Counted from the first letter of the stretch, positions 19,172 to 29,260 are shown. The stretch is 64,000 nucleotides of DNA from Nocardioides lacusdianchii (GCF_020102855.1 NZ_JADHZD010000001.1:248001-312000), one strand, 5' to 3'. A program made the numbers and translations. Notes: generated from the letters alone by a model not told the origin.

Positions 19172-20527
19172 ATGCTCACCGCCCTGAAGAACTACGCCAC
19201 GCCACCGTCCACCCTCGCCCGGCGGCTGTCGATCCAGTCGCTGCTCTTCGCCTCCGGTGACGGCACCTTCCTCGCCGGGTCGGCGGTCTTCTTCACCCTG
19301 GTGGTCGGCCTCTCGCTGGGCGAGGTGGGCATCGGCCTCACGATCGCGGCGATCGCGAGCTTCATCGTCGCGGTGCCGATGGGCAAGCTGGTCGACCACT
19401 TCGGCCCCAAGCGGATGTGGACCCTGTCGGCGGCGGTCCAGGGAGCGCTCTTCCTGGCGTGGCCCTTCATCGACAGCTTCCCCGAGTACGTCGCGCTCGC
19501 CGTGGCGATGGAGGTCGCGGGCACCCTCGGCGGCACGGCGCACGGCGCCTACGTCATCGACATCCTGCCGCCGGCGGAGCGGGTGGAGTCGCGCGCCTAC
19601 CTCTACTCCGCACTCAACGTCGGCTTCAGCATCGGTGCCTTCCTCGGCGCGGGCGCGATCGCCTTCGGCACCGAGGCCCTCCGGTGGGCGCCGCTGGTGA
19701 GCGCGGTGCTGTTCCTCCTCAACAGCGCGGCGATCCCCCGCCTGCCCGACGCCACCCACGACAAGCGCAGCTCCGAGCCACGGGTGAAGCCCGAGGGCAT
19801 CCCCGCCATCCGCAACCGCAGCTGGATCGCGGTCACGTTCTTCACGGGTGTCATGTGGACCAACCAGGTGCTCCTGCACACCGTCATCCCCGTGTGGCTG
19901 GTGACCGAGACCGACGCCCCGAAGGTGCTCGTCGCGGTGCTCTTCGGCACCAACACGGTCATGTGCATCGTGCTGCCGCGGCTCGCCTCGCGCGGCATCC
20001 GCGACGTCGAGACCGCCCTGCGCGCCGTACGCCTCTCGACGCTGTTCTTCGTGCTGACCTGCCTCGTCACGCTCGCCACCCACGAGACGACCGGCTGGCT
20101 CACGATCGTGCTGTTCTTCGTCGGTCACATCGTCCTCACCTGGGCCGAGCTGTTCCTGTCCGCGTCGGGCTGGACGCTGGAGGCCGAGCTGATGGATCCC
20201 CGCCGCCGCGGCGACTACCAGGGCGTCTCCGAGCTCGGCGGCACGCTCGGCCGGTTCTGGGCGCCGGCGGCCTACGGCTTCCTCGCGATGGAGTGGGGCG
20301 CCTTCGGGTGGCTCACCATCGCGGCGATCGTCACCGTCGGTGCTGTCGGCCTCCATGCCTCGGCGCACTCCGGGCGACGCTTCCTCGAGCAGCACGTCCC
20401 GGCCGACGTCCTCGCCGACGCGCGGGCGGGCGGACCCGAGCCCGCGGGCGTCGCGCTCTCGCAGGAGCCCTTGCCGATGGAGCCGGACGGTCCCCTGCCA
20501 GAATCGGTCGGTGACCTCCACCGCTGA
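19172..20527 (+). CDS. MFS transporter
   Basis: Major facilitator superfamily permease (451 residues, about 12 membrane helices) with the inter-helix 2-3 motif GKLVDHFGPKR near residue 71, a variant of the GxxxDRxGRR signature. The substrate cannot be told from sequence. A hydrophilic C-terminal tail of about 55 residues ends in the cytoplasm. The ATG at 19172 has GAGAGGA about ten bases upstream. Its 3' end overlaps the menA start by 17 bases in a different frame. Confidence 0.88.
   Translation: MLTALKNYATPPSTLARRLSIQSLLFASGDGTFLAGSAVFFTLVVGLSLGEVGIGLTIAAIASFIVAVPMGKLVDHFGPKRMWTLSAAVQGALFLAWPFIDSFPEYVALAVAMEVAGTLGGTAHGAYVIDILPPAERVESRAYLYSALNVGFSIGAFLGAGAIAFGTEALRWAPLVSAVLFLLNSAAIPRLPDATHDKRSSEPRVKPEGIPAIRNRSWIAVTFFTGVMWTNQVLLHTVIPVWLVTETDAPKVLVAVLFGTNTVMCIVLPRLASRGIRDVETALRAVRLSTLFFVLTCLVTLATHETTGWLTIVLFFVGHIVLTWAELFLSASGWTLEAELMDPRRRGDYQGVSELGGTLGRFWAPAAYGFLAMEWGAFGWLTIAAIVTVGAVGLHASAHSGRRFLEQHVPADVLADARAGGPEPAGVALSQEPLPMEPDGPLPESVGDLHR
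20499..20504 (+). promoter_or_regulatory. menA -10-like box, leaderless
   Basis: CAGAAT ends six bases before the GTG of menA, inside the 3' end of the MFS gene. The identical hexamer at the same distance precedes the VOC gene at 54170. Confidence 0.45.
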
Positions 20528-21386
20528 CTGGCTCGCCGGCGCCCGGCCCCGCACCCTGCCCGCCGCCGTCGCCCCCGTGCTCGCCGGCACCGGCGTCGCG
20601 GCACACGCCGACCACGCGGTGTGGTGGAAGGCCCTGCTGGCCCTCGTGGTGAGCCTCGCGCTCCAGGTCGGGGTCAACTACGCCAACGACTACTCCGACG
20701 GCATCCGCGGCACCGACGCCGACCGGGTCGGGCCGATGCGCCTGGTGGGCTCGGGCGCGGCGACCCCGGGAGCGGTGAAGGCCGCCGCCTTCGCCGCCTT
20801 CGGCGTGGCCGCTCTCGCCGGGCTGGTCCTCGCCGCGACGACCGCCTGGTGGCTGGTGGCGGTGGGCCTGGTGTGCGTCGTGGCCGCCTGGTTCTACACC
20901 GGCGGCGACAAGCCCTACGGCTACCTCGGGCTCGGCGAGGTCATGGTCTTCGTCTTCTTCGGACTCGTCGCGGTCATCGGCACGACCTACGTCCAGACGC
21001 AGACCTGGGAGTGGGCCGCCCTCTACGCCGGCGTCGGCATCGGCGCTCTGGCCTGCGCGATCCTGGTCGCCAACAACCTGCGTGACATCCCCACCGACAC
21101 CGTCGCCGGCAAGCGCACCCTGGCCGTACGCCTCGGCGACGAGCGCACCCGCTACCTCTATGCCTTCCTCGTCCTCGTCGCCGCAGCCGCGGTCGTCGCG
21201 GTCGCCGCCGCCATGACATGGTGGGTGCTGGTCGGGCTCGGCTTCCTGGCCCGCGCGGGCGCCCCGACCCGCGCCGTCCTCGGCGGCGCCACGGGACCCG
21301 CCCTCATCCCCGTCCTCGCGGCCACGGGCGCCTCCGAGCTGATCTGGTCGGTTCTCGTCGCGGTGCCGCTGCTCCTGCTCGGATAA
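20511..21386 (+). CDS. menA: 1,4-dihydroxy-2-naphthoate polyprenyltransferase
   Basis: Integral membrane prenyltransferase (291 residues, about eight helices) that attaches the polyprenyl tail to DHNA, giving demethylmenaquinone for MenG. The first Asp-rich motif NYANDYSDG (56-64) and the second NNLRDIPTDTVAGKRTLAVRLG region bind Mg-diphosphate. The N-terminal WLAGARPRTLPAAVAPV is a strong MenA signature. I chose the GTG at 20511. Upstream in-frame ATGs give a Ser/Arg-rich stretch that is an out-of-frame reading of the MFS gene. Confidence 0.94.
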   Translation: MTSTADWLAGARPRTLPAAVAPVLAGTGVAAHADHAVWWKALLALVVSLALQVGVNYANDYSDGIRGTDADRVGPMRLVGSGAATPGAVKAAAFAAFGVAALAGLVLAATTAWWLVAVGLVCVVAAWFYTGGDKPYGYLGLGEVMVFVFFGLVAVIGTTYVQTQTWEWAALYAGVGIGALACAILVANNLRDIPTDTVAGKRTLAVRLGDERTRYLYAFLVLVAAAAVVAVAAAMTWWVLVGLGFLARAGAPTRAVLGGATGPALIPVLAATGASELIWSVLVAVPLLLLG

Positions 21387-21413
21387 CCCGTGGCGGGCCA
21401 CCGGGCCGCTCAC

Positions 21414-21419
21414 TAGCGT
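21414..21419 (+). promoter_or_regulatory. -10 box of the Eis-like gene, leaderless
   Basis: TAGCGT ends six bases before the GTG at 21426. Confidence 0.55.
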
Positions 21420-21425
21420 GAGCGG

Positions 21426-22682
21426 GTGGACTACGACTTCGCCCTCCTCGACTTCTCCGACGACTCCCCTGCCGCGGCCGCCCGCCGTCGCGGGTGGATC
21501 GAGGCGGTGCTGCGCGGCTTCCGCGAGGACCGGCCCGAGGACGACAGCGTCGAGCGGTGGGTGCGGCACTACCGCGCCGACGACGTGATCGTCCGCGGCG
21601 CCTGGCTGCCCGAGGGCGAGCTCGGCGCCGGTCCCATGCCCGTCGCGACCTACGCCAGCTTCGACAAGAGCCTCAACGCCGGTCGCGAGCTGCTGCCACT
21701 GCGGATGATCACCGACGTCACCACCAGCGCGGCCCACCGGCGCAGGGGCCTGCTGCGCCGGCTCATCGAGGACGACCTCGCCGACGCCGTCGCCCAGGGA
21801 GTGCCTATGGCCGCCCTGACCGCGGCCGAGGCCACCATCTACGGCCGCTGGGGCTTCGGCCCGGCCACCTTCCGCACGGGCGTCACCGTCGACACCACGC
21901 CCGGCTTCGGCCTGCGCGACGTCGTCGATCCCGGCCGCGTCGAGCTCCTCGAGCCCGCGGACGCGTGGCCGCACGTCAAGGCCGTCTTCGACACCTTCCA
22001 CGCCCGCCAGCGGGGCTCGGTGGCCTGGCCCGCCCCGTACGAGGACATGCACACCGGCGCCTGGGACCCCAGCAGCGGCGGCGCCAACCGCAAGATCCGG
22101 GTCGCGTTGCACCTCGACGCGAGCGGCGCGGTCGACGGCTTCGCCATCTGGAAGCCCGGCGAGGACAAGACGGTCAAGGTCGACGAGATGGTGGCGCTCA
22201 CCCCGCAGGCCCAGCTCGCGCTCTGGTCGTTCCTCGGCCACATGGACCAGACCGCCAAGGTCACCTTCAACCTGTTCCACCCCGAGGACCCGCTGATGTG
22301 GGCCCTCACCGACCTCAACCGGGTGAGCACGACCGAGGTCCAGGAGTTCCTCTGGCTGCGGGTGCTGGACGTCCCACGCGCGCTCGCCGCCCGCCCCTGG
22401 TCGGCCGACGGCTCGGTCGTGGTCGAGGTCGACGACCCCCTGGGCCACGCGGCAGGACGCTTCGCGGTCACGACCGCGGACGGCGCCGCGACGGTCGCGC
22501 GCACCGACGACGCGCCCGACGTACGCCTCAGCGCCGAGACGCTGGGCTCGCTCTACCTCGGCGCCGTGCCGGTGCGGCAGCTGCACCGTGCCGGGCGCCT
22601 GACGGGCGCGGAGGACGACGTACGCCGCTTCGCAGCGATGGCGGACCTCAGCACGCCGGCGTACAGCCTGACGGGCTTCTGA
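21426..22682 (+). CDS. Eis-like GNAT-family N-acetyltransferase
   Basis: 418 residues with the tandem-GNAT plus sterol-carrier-like layout of Eis proteins. The acetyl-CoA-binding motif A is around MITDVTTSAAHRRRGLLRRL (about residues 98-117). AEATIYGRWGFGPAT follows at about 134-148. The C-terminal SCP2-like domain runs from about 300 and ends with a hydrophobic Phe (LTGF), whose carboxylate is catalytic in Eis. Eis enzymes acetylate aminoglycosides and protein lysines; the natural substrate here is unknown. The N-terminus DYDFALLDFSDD is acidic. Confidence 0.88.
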   Translation: MDYDFALLDFSDDSPAAAARRRGWIEAVLRGFREDRPEDDSVERWVRHYRADDVIVRGAWLPEGELGAGPMPVATYASFDKSLNAGRELLPLRMITDVTTSAAHRRRGLLRRLIEDDLADAVAQGVPMAALTAAEATIYGRWGFGPATFRTGVTVDTTPGFGLRDVVDPGRVELLEPADAWPHVKAVFDTFHARQRGSVAWPAPYEDMHTGAWDPSSGGANRKIRVALHLDASGAVDGFAIWKPGEDKTVKVDEMVALTPQAQLALWSFLGHMDQTAKVTFNLFHPEDPLMWALTDLNRVSTTEVQEFLWLRVLDVPRALAARPWSADGSVVVEVDDPLGHAAGRFAVTTADGAATVARTDDAPDVRLSAETLGSLYLGAVPVRQLHRAGRLTGAEDDVRRFAAMADLSTPAYSLTGF

Positions 22683-22700
22683 GCGCGGGCCCAGCAGGGA

Positions 22701-22982
22701 TCAGCGCGGGTCCCCGTGGTCGTCGCGGTCCTCGCGCGCCTTGCGCTCCTCGAAGGCCGCGGTGGCGCGCGCGGCCCGTTCCTCGACGCGCCGGGCGAAC
22801 GCCTCCCGCTGGCGGTCCAGCACGAAGTAGGACGCGATCCCGGATATCAGGAACGCGAGCACGACCGCCCAGAACAGGTTGTAGCGCCCGCCGAGGACCA
22901 GCGCCATCAGCCCGATGACGATCCCGAACGAGGCAAGGAACAGCACGATCCGCAGGGCGGTGTAGACCACGAACTCCTTCAC
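22701..22982 (-). CDS. DUF4229 membrane protein
   Basis: 93 residues with two predicted membrane helices (about 6-28 and 36-54) and a charged coiled tail rich in Glu and Arg. The order KEFVVYTALRIVLFLASF then LFWAVVLAFLISGIASYFVL matches DUF4229, an actinobacterial family of unknown function usually found near ccsB and menA as here. Leaderless GTG start at 22982 with TAGGCT seven bases upstream. It converges on the Eis-like gene with 18 bases between. Confidence 0.8.
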   Translation of the reverse strand: MKEFVVYTALRIVLFLASFGIVIGLMALVLGGRYNLFWAVVLAFLISGIASYFVLDRQREAFARRVEERAARATAAFEERKAREDRDDHGDPR

Positions 22983-22989
22983 GGCGACC

Positions 22990-23013
22990 AGCCTAGGTGG
23001 ACCTGACTACATT
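22990..23013. promoter_or_regulatory. back-to-back leaderless promoters, DUF4229 and small membrane gene
   Basis: Minus-strand TAGGCT (22995-22990) serves the GTG at 22982. Plus-strand TACATT (23008-23013) ends six bases before the ATG at 23020. The gap between starts is 37 bases. Confidence 0.55.
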
Positions 23014-23019
23014 GGAGGA

Positions 23020-23205
23020 ATGCTGAAGGTGCTGCTCGTGGTGGCCGCGATCGCGGTTGTCGTGTGGGTGCTGGTCAAGCTTGCGCTGCGCCGCCTCGAC
23101 GGTGGCAGCGGCGGTGCCTCACCGCCGCGGGTGGTCGGCCCCGACGACGACCCGGACTTCCTGCGGGGACTCGACCGGCGCCGCCGCGACCCGGAGGACG
23201 ACTGA
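23020..23205 (+). CDS. small membrane protein, 3' overlap with ccsB
   Basis: 61 residues: hydrophobic helix at about 2-21, then a basic stretch and an acidic Arg/Asp tail (PDDDPDFLRGLDRRRRDP). I recognise no domain. The start has a TACATT box six bases upstream, and GGAGGA directly abuts it. The last 87 bases overlap the C-terminal codons of the convergent ccsB gene. Both frames keep high third-position GC, so I cannot rule out that ccsB ends sooner in vivo. Confidence 0.6.
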   Translation: MLKVLLVVAAIAVVVWVLVKLALRRLDGGSGGASPPRVVGPDDDPDFLRGLDRRRRDPEDD

Positions 23206-24108
23206 GCGCTCCGCCCCCGCGCCCTCGGCGTAGGAGTGCTGGCTGGAGCTGCTGAAGAAGTTGATGCCGATGAAGTTGAACCACAGCGTCGAGACACCCA
23301 CCAGCGCCAGGATCGCGGCGTTGCGCCCGCGCCAGCCCGCCGTCGCGCGGGCGTGCAGGTAGGCGGCGTAGACCACCCAGGTGATGAAGGCCCACACCTC
23401 CTTCGGGTCCCAGTTCCAGTAGGCGCCCCATGCCTGATGGGCCCAGATCGGGCCGGTGATGAGGACCGCGAAGGTCCACACCGGGAAGCCGAAGGCGTGC
23501 ATCCGGTAGGACAGCCGGTCAAGAACCTTGGGCTCGGGCACCCGGGCGAGGTAGCCCGTGGTCGCGCTCGAGCGCGCCTTGACGAGGTAGAGCACCGACA
23601 GCAGCGCGCCGATGGTGAAGGCGCCGGTCGAGATCACGGCCGAGACGACGTGGATGACCAGCCACGGTGAGTTGAGCGCGTCCGGCAGCGGGAGGACGGC
23701 GTCGTCCAGGCCGAGGAACGCCGCCATCAGCGCGGCGACGACGAAGGTGGAGACCAGGGGCCCCAGCCACTCGATGTCGAGGCGGAAGGTCGAGAGCACG
23801 AAGATCAGCGCCACCACGAAGGTGCCGGAGATCGTGAACTCGTACATGTTGCCCCACGGCACCCGGTTGGGGTCGGCCGCGAGCCCGCGCGCGACGAGCG
23901 CCACGAGGTGGACCACCACGCCGAAGACGGACAGCACCAGCGCCAGACGGCCGGCCATGGCGGTGCGCTGGTCCGTGACCTCCTCGTCCTTCGCCACACT
24001 CCGCAGGCCGGCCAGCTCGAAGAAGTAGGCCAGCATCGCGAGGAAGTAGAGCACCGCCGCGGCGATGACGCCCTGGTAGCTGAAGACCTCCCACTGTGCG
24101 TCGGTCAC
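23119..24108 (-). CDS. ccsB: cytochrome c biogenesis protein CcsB (haem handling)
   Basis: System II (Ccs) membrane protein that with ResB carries haem across the membrane and attaches it to apocytochrome c (329 residues, about eight helices). The haem-binding tryptophan-rich stretch WNWDPKEVWAFITW lies near residue 240, with periplasmic and membrane His residues around it. The conserved core ends near FIGINFFSSSSQHSYA. The remaining 35 residues are charged, non-conserved and antisense to the 23020 gene. The GTG at 24108 overlaps the resB stop as GTGA and has AAGGATC upstream. Confidence 0.93.
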   Translation of the reverse strand: MTDAQWEVFSYQGVIAAAVLYFLAMLAYFFELAGLRSVAKDEEVTDQRTAMAGRLALVLSVFGVVVHLVALVARGLAADPNRVPWGNMYEFTISGTFVVALIFVLSTFRLDIEWLGPLVSTFVVAALMAAFLGLDDAVLPLPDALNSPWLVIHVVSAVISTGAFTIGALLSVLYLVKARSSATTGYLARVPEPKVLDRLSYRMHAFGFPVWTFAVLITGPIWAHQAWGAYWNWDPKEVWAFITWVVYAAYLHARATAGWRGRNAAILALVGVSTLWFNFIGINFFSSSSQHSYAEGAGAERSVVLRVAAAPVESPQEVRVVVGADHPRR

Positions 24109-25763
24109 GACTGATCCTTCCTGCTGCTGCTCGTCGGCTGCGCACCCCTGGGGGCCTGCAGTGATGCCACGATCTCGGCGACCTCGGCCGCGCCGTCCTC
24201 GGGGTCTCCCCCGGACGACCGGTCCAGCCGCGCCACCTCGACCCGGGTGGTGCCGTCGTCCTGCCTGCGCGCGCGCACCCACATCCGGCGCGGGCGGATG
24301 AAGAGCGAGCCCAGCAGGCCGACCAGGGCGAGCACCACGCCGCCGAGGGCCACCAGCTTGCCGGGGCTGCGGCTGATCTGGATCTTGTTCCAGCGCTGCA
24401 CGCCCTCGAACGTCACCGTGCCGAGCCCGTCCGGCAGCGTCACGGTGTCGCCGGGGCGCAGGTCCATCCGGAACGGCTGGCCGTCCTCCTTCAGGACCTG
24501 GGTCGCGTCGGCCTTGTCGAGGACGTAGACCGACGAGGCGGAGCCGTCGTCGATGCCGAGGTCACCGGTCCACAGGCTCATCGAGACCAGCGGGTCACCC
24601 AGGGAGCCGAAGATCGACGACGGCATGGTGAGGTTGCCGTCGGCGTCGCGGCCCATCGCGAAGGTCGGGTAGAAGGTGCCCTCGAGCCCGATCTGCTCGG
24701 GCTGGGCGAACGGCGCCTTGACCACGCCGAAGGACTCGAAGGTCTGGCCGTTGGTCGGCAGGAACACCACGGGGCCGGACTTGGTGACCTCGCCCTCGCC
24801 GTCGCGGATCGTGATGACCGGGGCGTAGCCGTGGCCGATGAGGAAGATGTCGGTGCCGCCGATGGTCAGCGGGTGGTTGACCCGGAGGTCGTAGTTCTGC
24901 GTCTTGCCACCCGGCTCGGTCGTGTAGTCGAGCTCGGCGACGAACTCGCGCGCCATGCCGGCCCGGCCGCCCTCGGTGAGCCAGTCCACCTGGAAGTCGG
25001 TGATGCTGAAGGAGAAGGGCTCCATCACGTCGGGGTCGAAGAGCGAGCCCGGGGCGAAGTCGTCGTACTGGGTGAGGTTGTTGGTGAAGCCGTAGTCCTC
25101 GCCGTTGAGCATGATGACGCCACCCTTGTAGCCGAAGAGGCTGCCGACGGCGACGCCGACGAGGACGACGATCACGGCGAGGTGGAACAGCAGGTTGCCG
25201 GCCTCGCGGAGGTAGCCGCGCTCGGCGGACACCGCGTCGGACCCGGTCGACGTCTCCACCCGGAAGCGCTTGCTCCGCAACGCGTCGGCGGCGCGCGCCA
25301 GCACGTCCTCGGGGGACTCGTCGGTGGTGTACGCCGTCGACTCGGGCAGCCGGGTGAGGTGCCGGGGGGCGCGGGGCGGCCGGGCGCGCAGCGCGCGGGC
25401 GTAGACGAACAGGCGCGGGATGATGCAGCCGACCAGCGAGATCATGAGCAGGATGTAGATCGAGGAGAACCACACCGAGCCGTAGACGGAGAACAGGTCG
25501 AGCCGGTCCCAGATGGGGGCCAGGCGCGGGTGGTTGTCGCGCCACTGCGAGACCGCGAGGGAGTCGATGTCCTCCTGCGGGATCACCGAGCCGGGGATCG
25601 CCGCGAGCGCGAGCAGCAGGAGCAGCACGAGGGCGGTGCGCATCGACGTCAGCTGGCGCCACGACCAGCGCGCGAGCTCGCGCGTGTTGAGGTCGTTGGG
25701 AAGTGACGTGGCCTGGCGGTCGTCGGACGACCGCTGGCGCAGGTCGGGCTGGAGGTCGGTCAC
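24105..25763 (-). CDS. resB: cytochrome c biogenesis protein ResB
   Basis: Partner of CcsB in System II cytochrome c assembly (552 residues). It has three N-terminal membrane helices (about 41-61, 95-116, 190-210), a large extracytoplasmic beta-rich domain (about 215-480), and a final helix (about 485-505) before a charged cytoplasmic tail. The family-typical RTALVLLLLLALAAIPGS is the first helix. The GTG at 25763 overlaps the ccdA stop as GTGA. The position between ccdA and ccsB is the usual actinobacterial order. Confidence 0.93.
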   Translation of the reverse strand: MTDLQPDLRQRSSDDRQATSLPNDLNTRELARWSWRQLTSMRTALVLLLLLALAAIPGSVIPQEDIDSLAVSQWRDNHPRLAPIWDRLDLFSVYGSVWFSSIYILLMISLVGCIIPRLFVYARALRARPPRAPRHLTRLPESTAYTTDESPEDVLARAADALRSKRFRVETSTGSDAVSAERGYLREAGNLLFHLAVIVVLVGVAVGSLFGYKGGVIMLNGEDYGFTNNLTQYDDFAPGSLFDPDVMEPFSFSITDFQVDWLTEGGRAGMAREFVAELDYTTEPGGKTQNYDLRVNHPLTIGGTDIFLIGHGYAPVITIRDGEGEVTKSGPVVFLPTNGQTFESFGVVKAPFAQPEQIGLEGTFYPTFAMGRDADGNLTMPSSIFGSLGDPLVSMSLWTGDLGIDDGSASSVYVLDKADATQVLKEDGQPFRMDLRPGDTVTLPDGLGTVTFEGVQRWNKIQISRSPGKLVALGGVVLALVGLLGSLFIRPRRMWVRARRQDDGTTRVEVARLDRSSGGDPEDGAAEVAEIVASLQAPRGAQPTSSSRKDQS

Positions 25764-26509
25764 ACCGGCACCGTGAATCCCTGGACGACCTGGAGCTGGA
25801 GCCACTGGACGATGCGGTCCCACCAGCCCGAGACGAGCAGCAGGCCGACGAGGATCATCATCGCGCCGCCCACGCGAACGATGAGCACCTGGTGGCGCCG
25901 GATGACGGCGAAGGCGCCGAGCATCCGGCGGTAGGCCAGCGCGGCCGCGATGAAGGGCAGCCCGAGGCCGAGGGCGAAGACACCGGACAGCAGTGCCCCC
26001 CGCCCAGCGGTGGCCTCGTTGACCGAGAGCACGTTGATCGCAGCGAGCGTCGGGCCCACGCACGGCGTCCAGCCGACGCCGAAGAGAAAGCCGAGGAGCG
26101 GCGCAGCCGCCAGGCCCACGGCGGGCACCTTGTGGATCCGCCAGTCCCGCTGGAGGAACCCGAATCCACCCAGGAAGGCGACGCCGAGGCCGATCGTGAT
26201 GACGCCGAGGACGACGTTGAGCTGACGCGTGTGGGTGAACAGCCAGGCGCCGGCCGCGCCGGTGAGGCTGCCGAGGAGGACGAAGACGACCGAGAAGCCG
26301 AGCACGAAGAGGACCGCGCCGAGCACCAGGCGGCCGCGCCGTGCCTGCTCGAGATCGCCGCCGGAGATGCCGGTGGCGTAGGAGAGGTAGCCCGGCAGCA
26401 GCGGGATCACGCAGGGGCTGAAGAACGAGATGAGCCCGGCGGCCAGGGCCACCGGTAGCGCCAGCAGCATCGACCCGGACAGCGCCGTCTCCTGGAACCA
26501 CTCACTCAT
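25760..26509 (-). CDS. ccdA: cytochrome c biogenesis protein CcdA
   Basis: Membrane thiol-electron carrier (249 residues, six to seven helices) that passes electrons from cytoplasmic thioredoxin to the extracytoplasmic TlpA/ResA. Redox cysteines are C33 (FFSPCVIPLLPGY) and C150 (GWTPCVGPTL), the CcdA pair in the first and fourth helices. The ATG at 26509 overlaps the 3' end of tlpA by eight bases. Together tlpA and ccdA keep the CxxCH of apocytochrome c reduced for haem ligation. Confidence 0.95.
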   Translation of the reverse strand: MSEWFQETALSGSMLLALPVALAAGLISFFSPCVIPLLPGYLSYATGISGGDLEQARRGRLVLGAVLFVLGFSVVFVLLGSLTGAAGAWLFTHTRQLNVVLGVITIGLGVAFLGGFGFLQRDWRIHKVPAVGLAAAPLLGFLFGVGWTPCVGPTLAAINVLSVNEATAGRGALLSGVFALGLGLPFIAAALAYRRMLGAFAVIRRHQVLIVRVGGAMMILVGLLLVSGWWDRIVQWLQLQVVQGFTVPV

Positions 26510-27068
26510 CGAGGACCGCCTCCACCAGCGAGACCAGCGTCTGCGTCGAGGGGATTCGGCCGTTGACCGACGCTGCGATCCGGCCCTCGGCGTCGAGCAC
26601 GACCGTGCTCGGGATCGAACGCGGGGTCAGGGTGCCGGCGAAGGGCAGCAGCGCGGCCCCGTCGGCGGAGTAGATCGAGGGGTAGGGCACCTCGAGGTCG
26701 CGGACGTAGGCCTGCGCGTCCTGGCGTGAGGCGTCGCGGATGTTGAGCCCGATGAAGGACACCTGGTCGCCCAGCTCGGCCACGGCTTCATTGAGGTCGG
26801 GCTGCTCGGTGATGCACGGCGGGCACCACGAGGCCCACACGTTGACCACGACCGGCTTGCCGCGCAGGTCGGCGAGGTCGATGTCGCCGCCCTCGAGGTC
26901 CGTGCCGCTCAGCTCGACAGGCTCCCCTCTGTCCACCGCCTCCACCTCGGTGGGCACCCCGGTGCCGGAGATGTAGCCCTTCTCACCGGTGCCGGACAGG
27001 CCGGAGCAGCCCGTCAGCGCGAGCAGGCAGGCGAGCGCCATGAGGGGCGCGGCGAGGCGGCGCGACAT
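26502..27068 (-). CDS. TlpA/ResA-family thiol-disulfide lipoprotein
   Basis: Membrane-anchored thioredoxin-like protein (188 residues) that reduces apocytochrome c haem-binding cysteines. The signal sequence ends in the lipobox LTGC with lipidated C21. The thioredoxin active site WCPPC has C82 and C85, and the cis-Pro is in RSIPSTVV. AhpC/TSA-like beta strands flank it. The ATG at 27068 is three bases from the upstream stop, and its own stop overlaps ccdA. ResA is a reasonable name, but the orthologue assignment is by context only. Confidence 0.92.
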   Translation of the reverse strand: MSRRLAAPLMALACLLALTGCSGLSGTGEKGYISGTGVPTEVEAVDRGEPVELSGTDLEGGDIDLADLRGKPVVVNVWASWCPPCITEQPDLNEAVAELGDQVSFIGLNIRDASRQDAQAYVRDLEVPYPSIYSADGAALLPFAGTLTPRSIPSTVVLDAEGRIAASVNGRIPSTQTLVSLVEAVLDE

Positions 27069-27070
27069 GG

Positions 27071-27748
27071 TCAGGGTCGCTCCTTCGCCGCGGCCCCGCC
27101 GGCCGAGAACGGGGCGGAGCGGTCGGCGACGGGGATCAGGTCGCCGGCAGGCTCGGAGTAGCGCACCTGCACCAAGCGGTCGCCGTCGAAGACGATGCTG
27201 GTCAGCGAGCAGAGGGTGCACTGGCGGTTCTTGGGGTGGTGGAGGTAGCTGCGCCTCTCGAGGAAGAGCCGCGTCGTCCAGATCGGGAGCTGGTGCGACA
27301 CCACGACCGCCTCGTGGCCGCGGGCGGCGTCGCGGGCGTCGTGGATCGCGGCGACCATGCGCCCGGCGATCTCGTCGTACGGCTCCCCCCACGACGGCGT
27401 GAAGGGGTTGTAGAGGTGGCGCCACAGGCGCGGGCGCTTGATGATCGTCATCGCGCCGTCGCCGAAGCTGAGGCCCTCGAAGGCGTTGGTGGACTCGATC
27501 ACGCGCGGGTCCACGACGGGGGTCAGGCCCCGGGCCTGCGCGAGCGGGGCGCCGGTCTCCTGGGCGCGCTCGAGCGGGGAGGTGCGGAGGTGGACGATGT
27601 CGCGCTCGCCGATGGTCTCGGCGATGCGCTGGGCCATCTGGTGCCCCAGCGCGGAGAGGTGGAAGCCGTCGCGGCGGCCGTAGAGCACGCCCTCGGGGTT
27701 GTGGACCTCACCGTGGCGCAGGAGGTGGACGGTGGTCTGCTCGGCCAT
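27071..27748 (-). CDS. histidine phosphatase family protein
   Basis: Phosphoglycerate-mutase-like phosphatase (225 residues). The phospho-accepting motif LRHGE holds H12, and the second His is in VVVSHQLP. The acid region is AFEGLSFGD. The C-terminal part RQCTLCSLTSIVFDGDRL has a Cys pair (CTLC). The substrate is unknown. Conservation of this gene between hemL and tlpA in actinobacteria suggests a role linked to haem or cytochrome assembly, but that is inference. Confidence 0.88.
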   Translation of the reverse strand: MAEQTTVHLLRHGEVHNPEGVLYGRRDGFHLSALGHQMAQRIAETIGERDIVHLRTSPLERAQETGAPLAQARGLTPVVDPRVIESTNAFEGLSFGDGAMTIIKRPRLWRHLYNPFTPSWGEPYDEIAGRMVAAIHDARDAARGHEAVVVSHQLPIWTTRLFLERRSYLHHPKNRQCTLCSLTSIVFDGDRLVQVRYSEPAGDLIPVADRSAPFSAGGAAAKERP

Positions 27749-27749
27749 C

Positions 27750-29078
<1,329 letters not shown>

Positions 29079-29084
29079 CCGGCC

Positions 29085-29090
29085 ATTGTC
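29085..29090 (-). promoter_or_regulatory. hemL -10-like box, leaderless
   Basis: GACAAT on the minus strand ends six bases before the hemL GTG. It departs from TAnnnT at the first base. A single mismatch DnaA-like nonamer (TTGTCCACC, minus strand) lies close by at 29097-29105. Confidence 0.35.
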
Positions 29091-29196
29091 ACGCAGGTGG
29101 ACAAAGGATCCCCAGTCGGTGCGCACCCGCACGCGGACCGTGTGCCTTGGCCCACAGGCAACTCGTGCGTAACGTGGAGCCAGGATTCGTCGTTGC

Positions 29197-29237
29197 CCGG
29201 GTGTGGGTGCCTCCTGAGTGGGCATCATCACACCCGG
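29197..29237 (+). other. inverted repeat in the transglycosylase leader
   Basis: CCGGGTGTG (29197-29205) is perfectly complementary to CACACCCGG (29229-29237) with a 23-base loop. It ends 23 bases before the start codon, close to the GGGGAG ribosome site at about 29246-29251, so it could affect translation or be a regulator site. Confidence 0.5.
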
Positions 29238-29260
29238 ACGACACAGGGGAGATGACAGAC

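Noticed and set aside
29097..29105. DnaA box near hemL
   Set aside because: Single copy with one mismatch; not enough alone.
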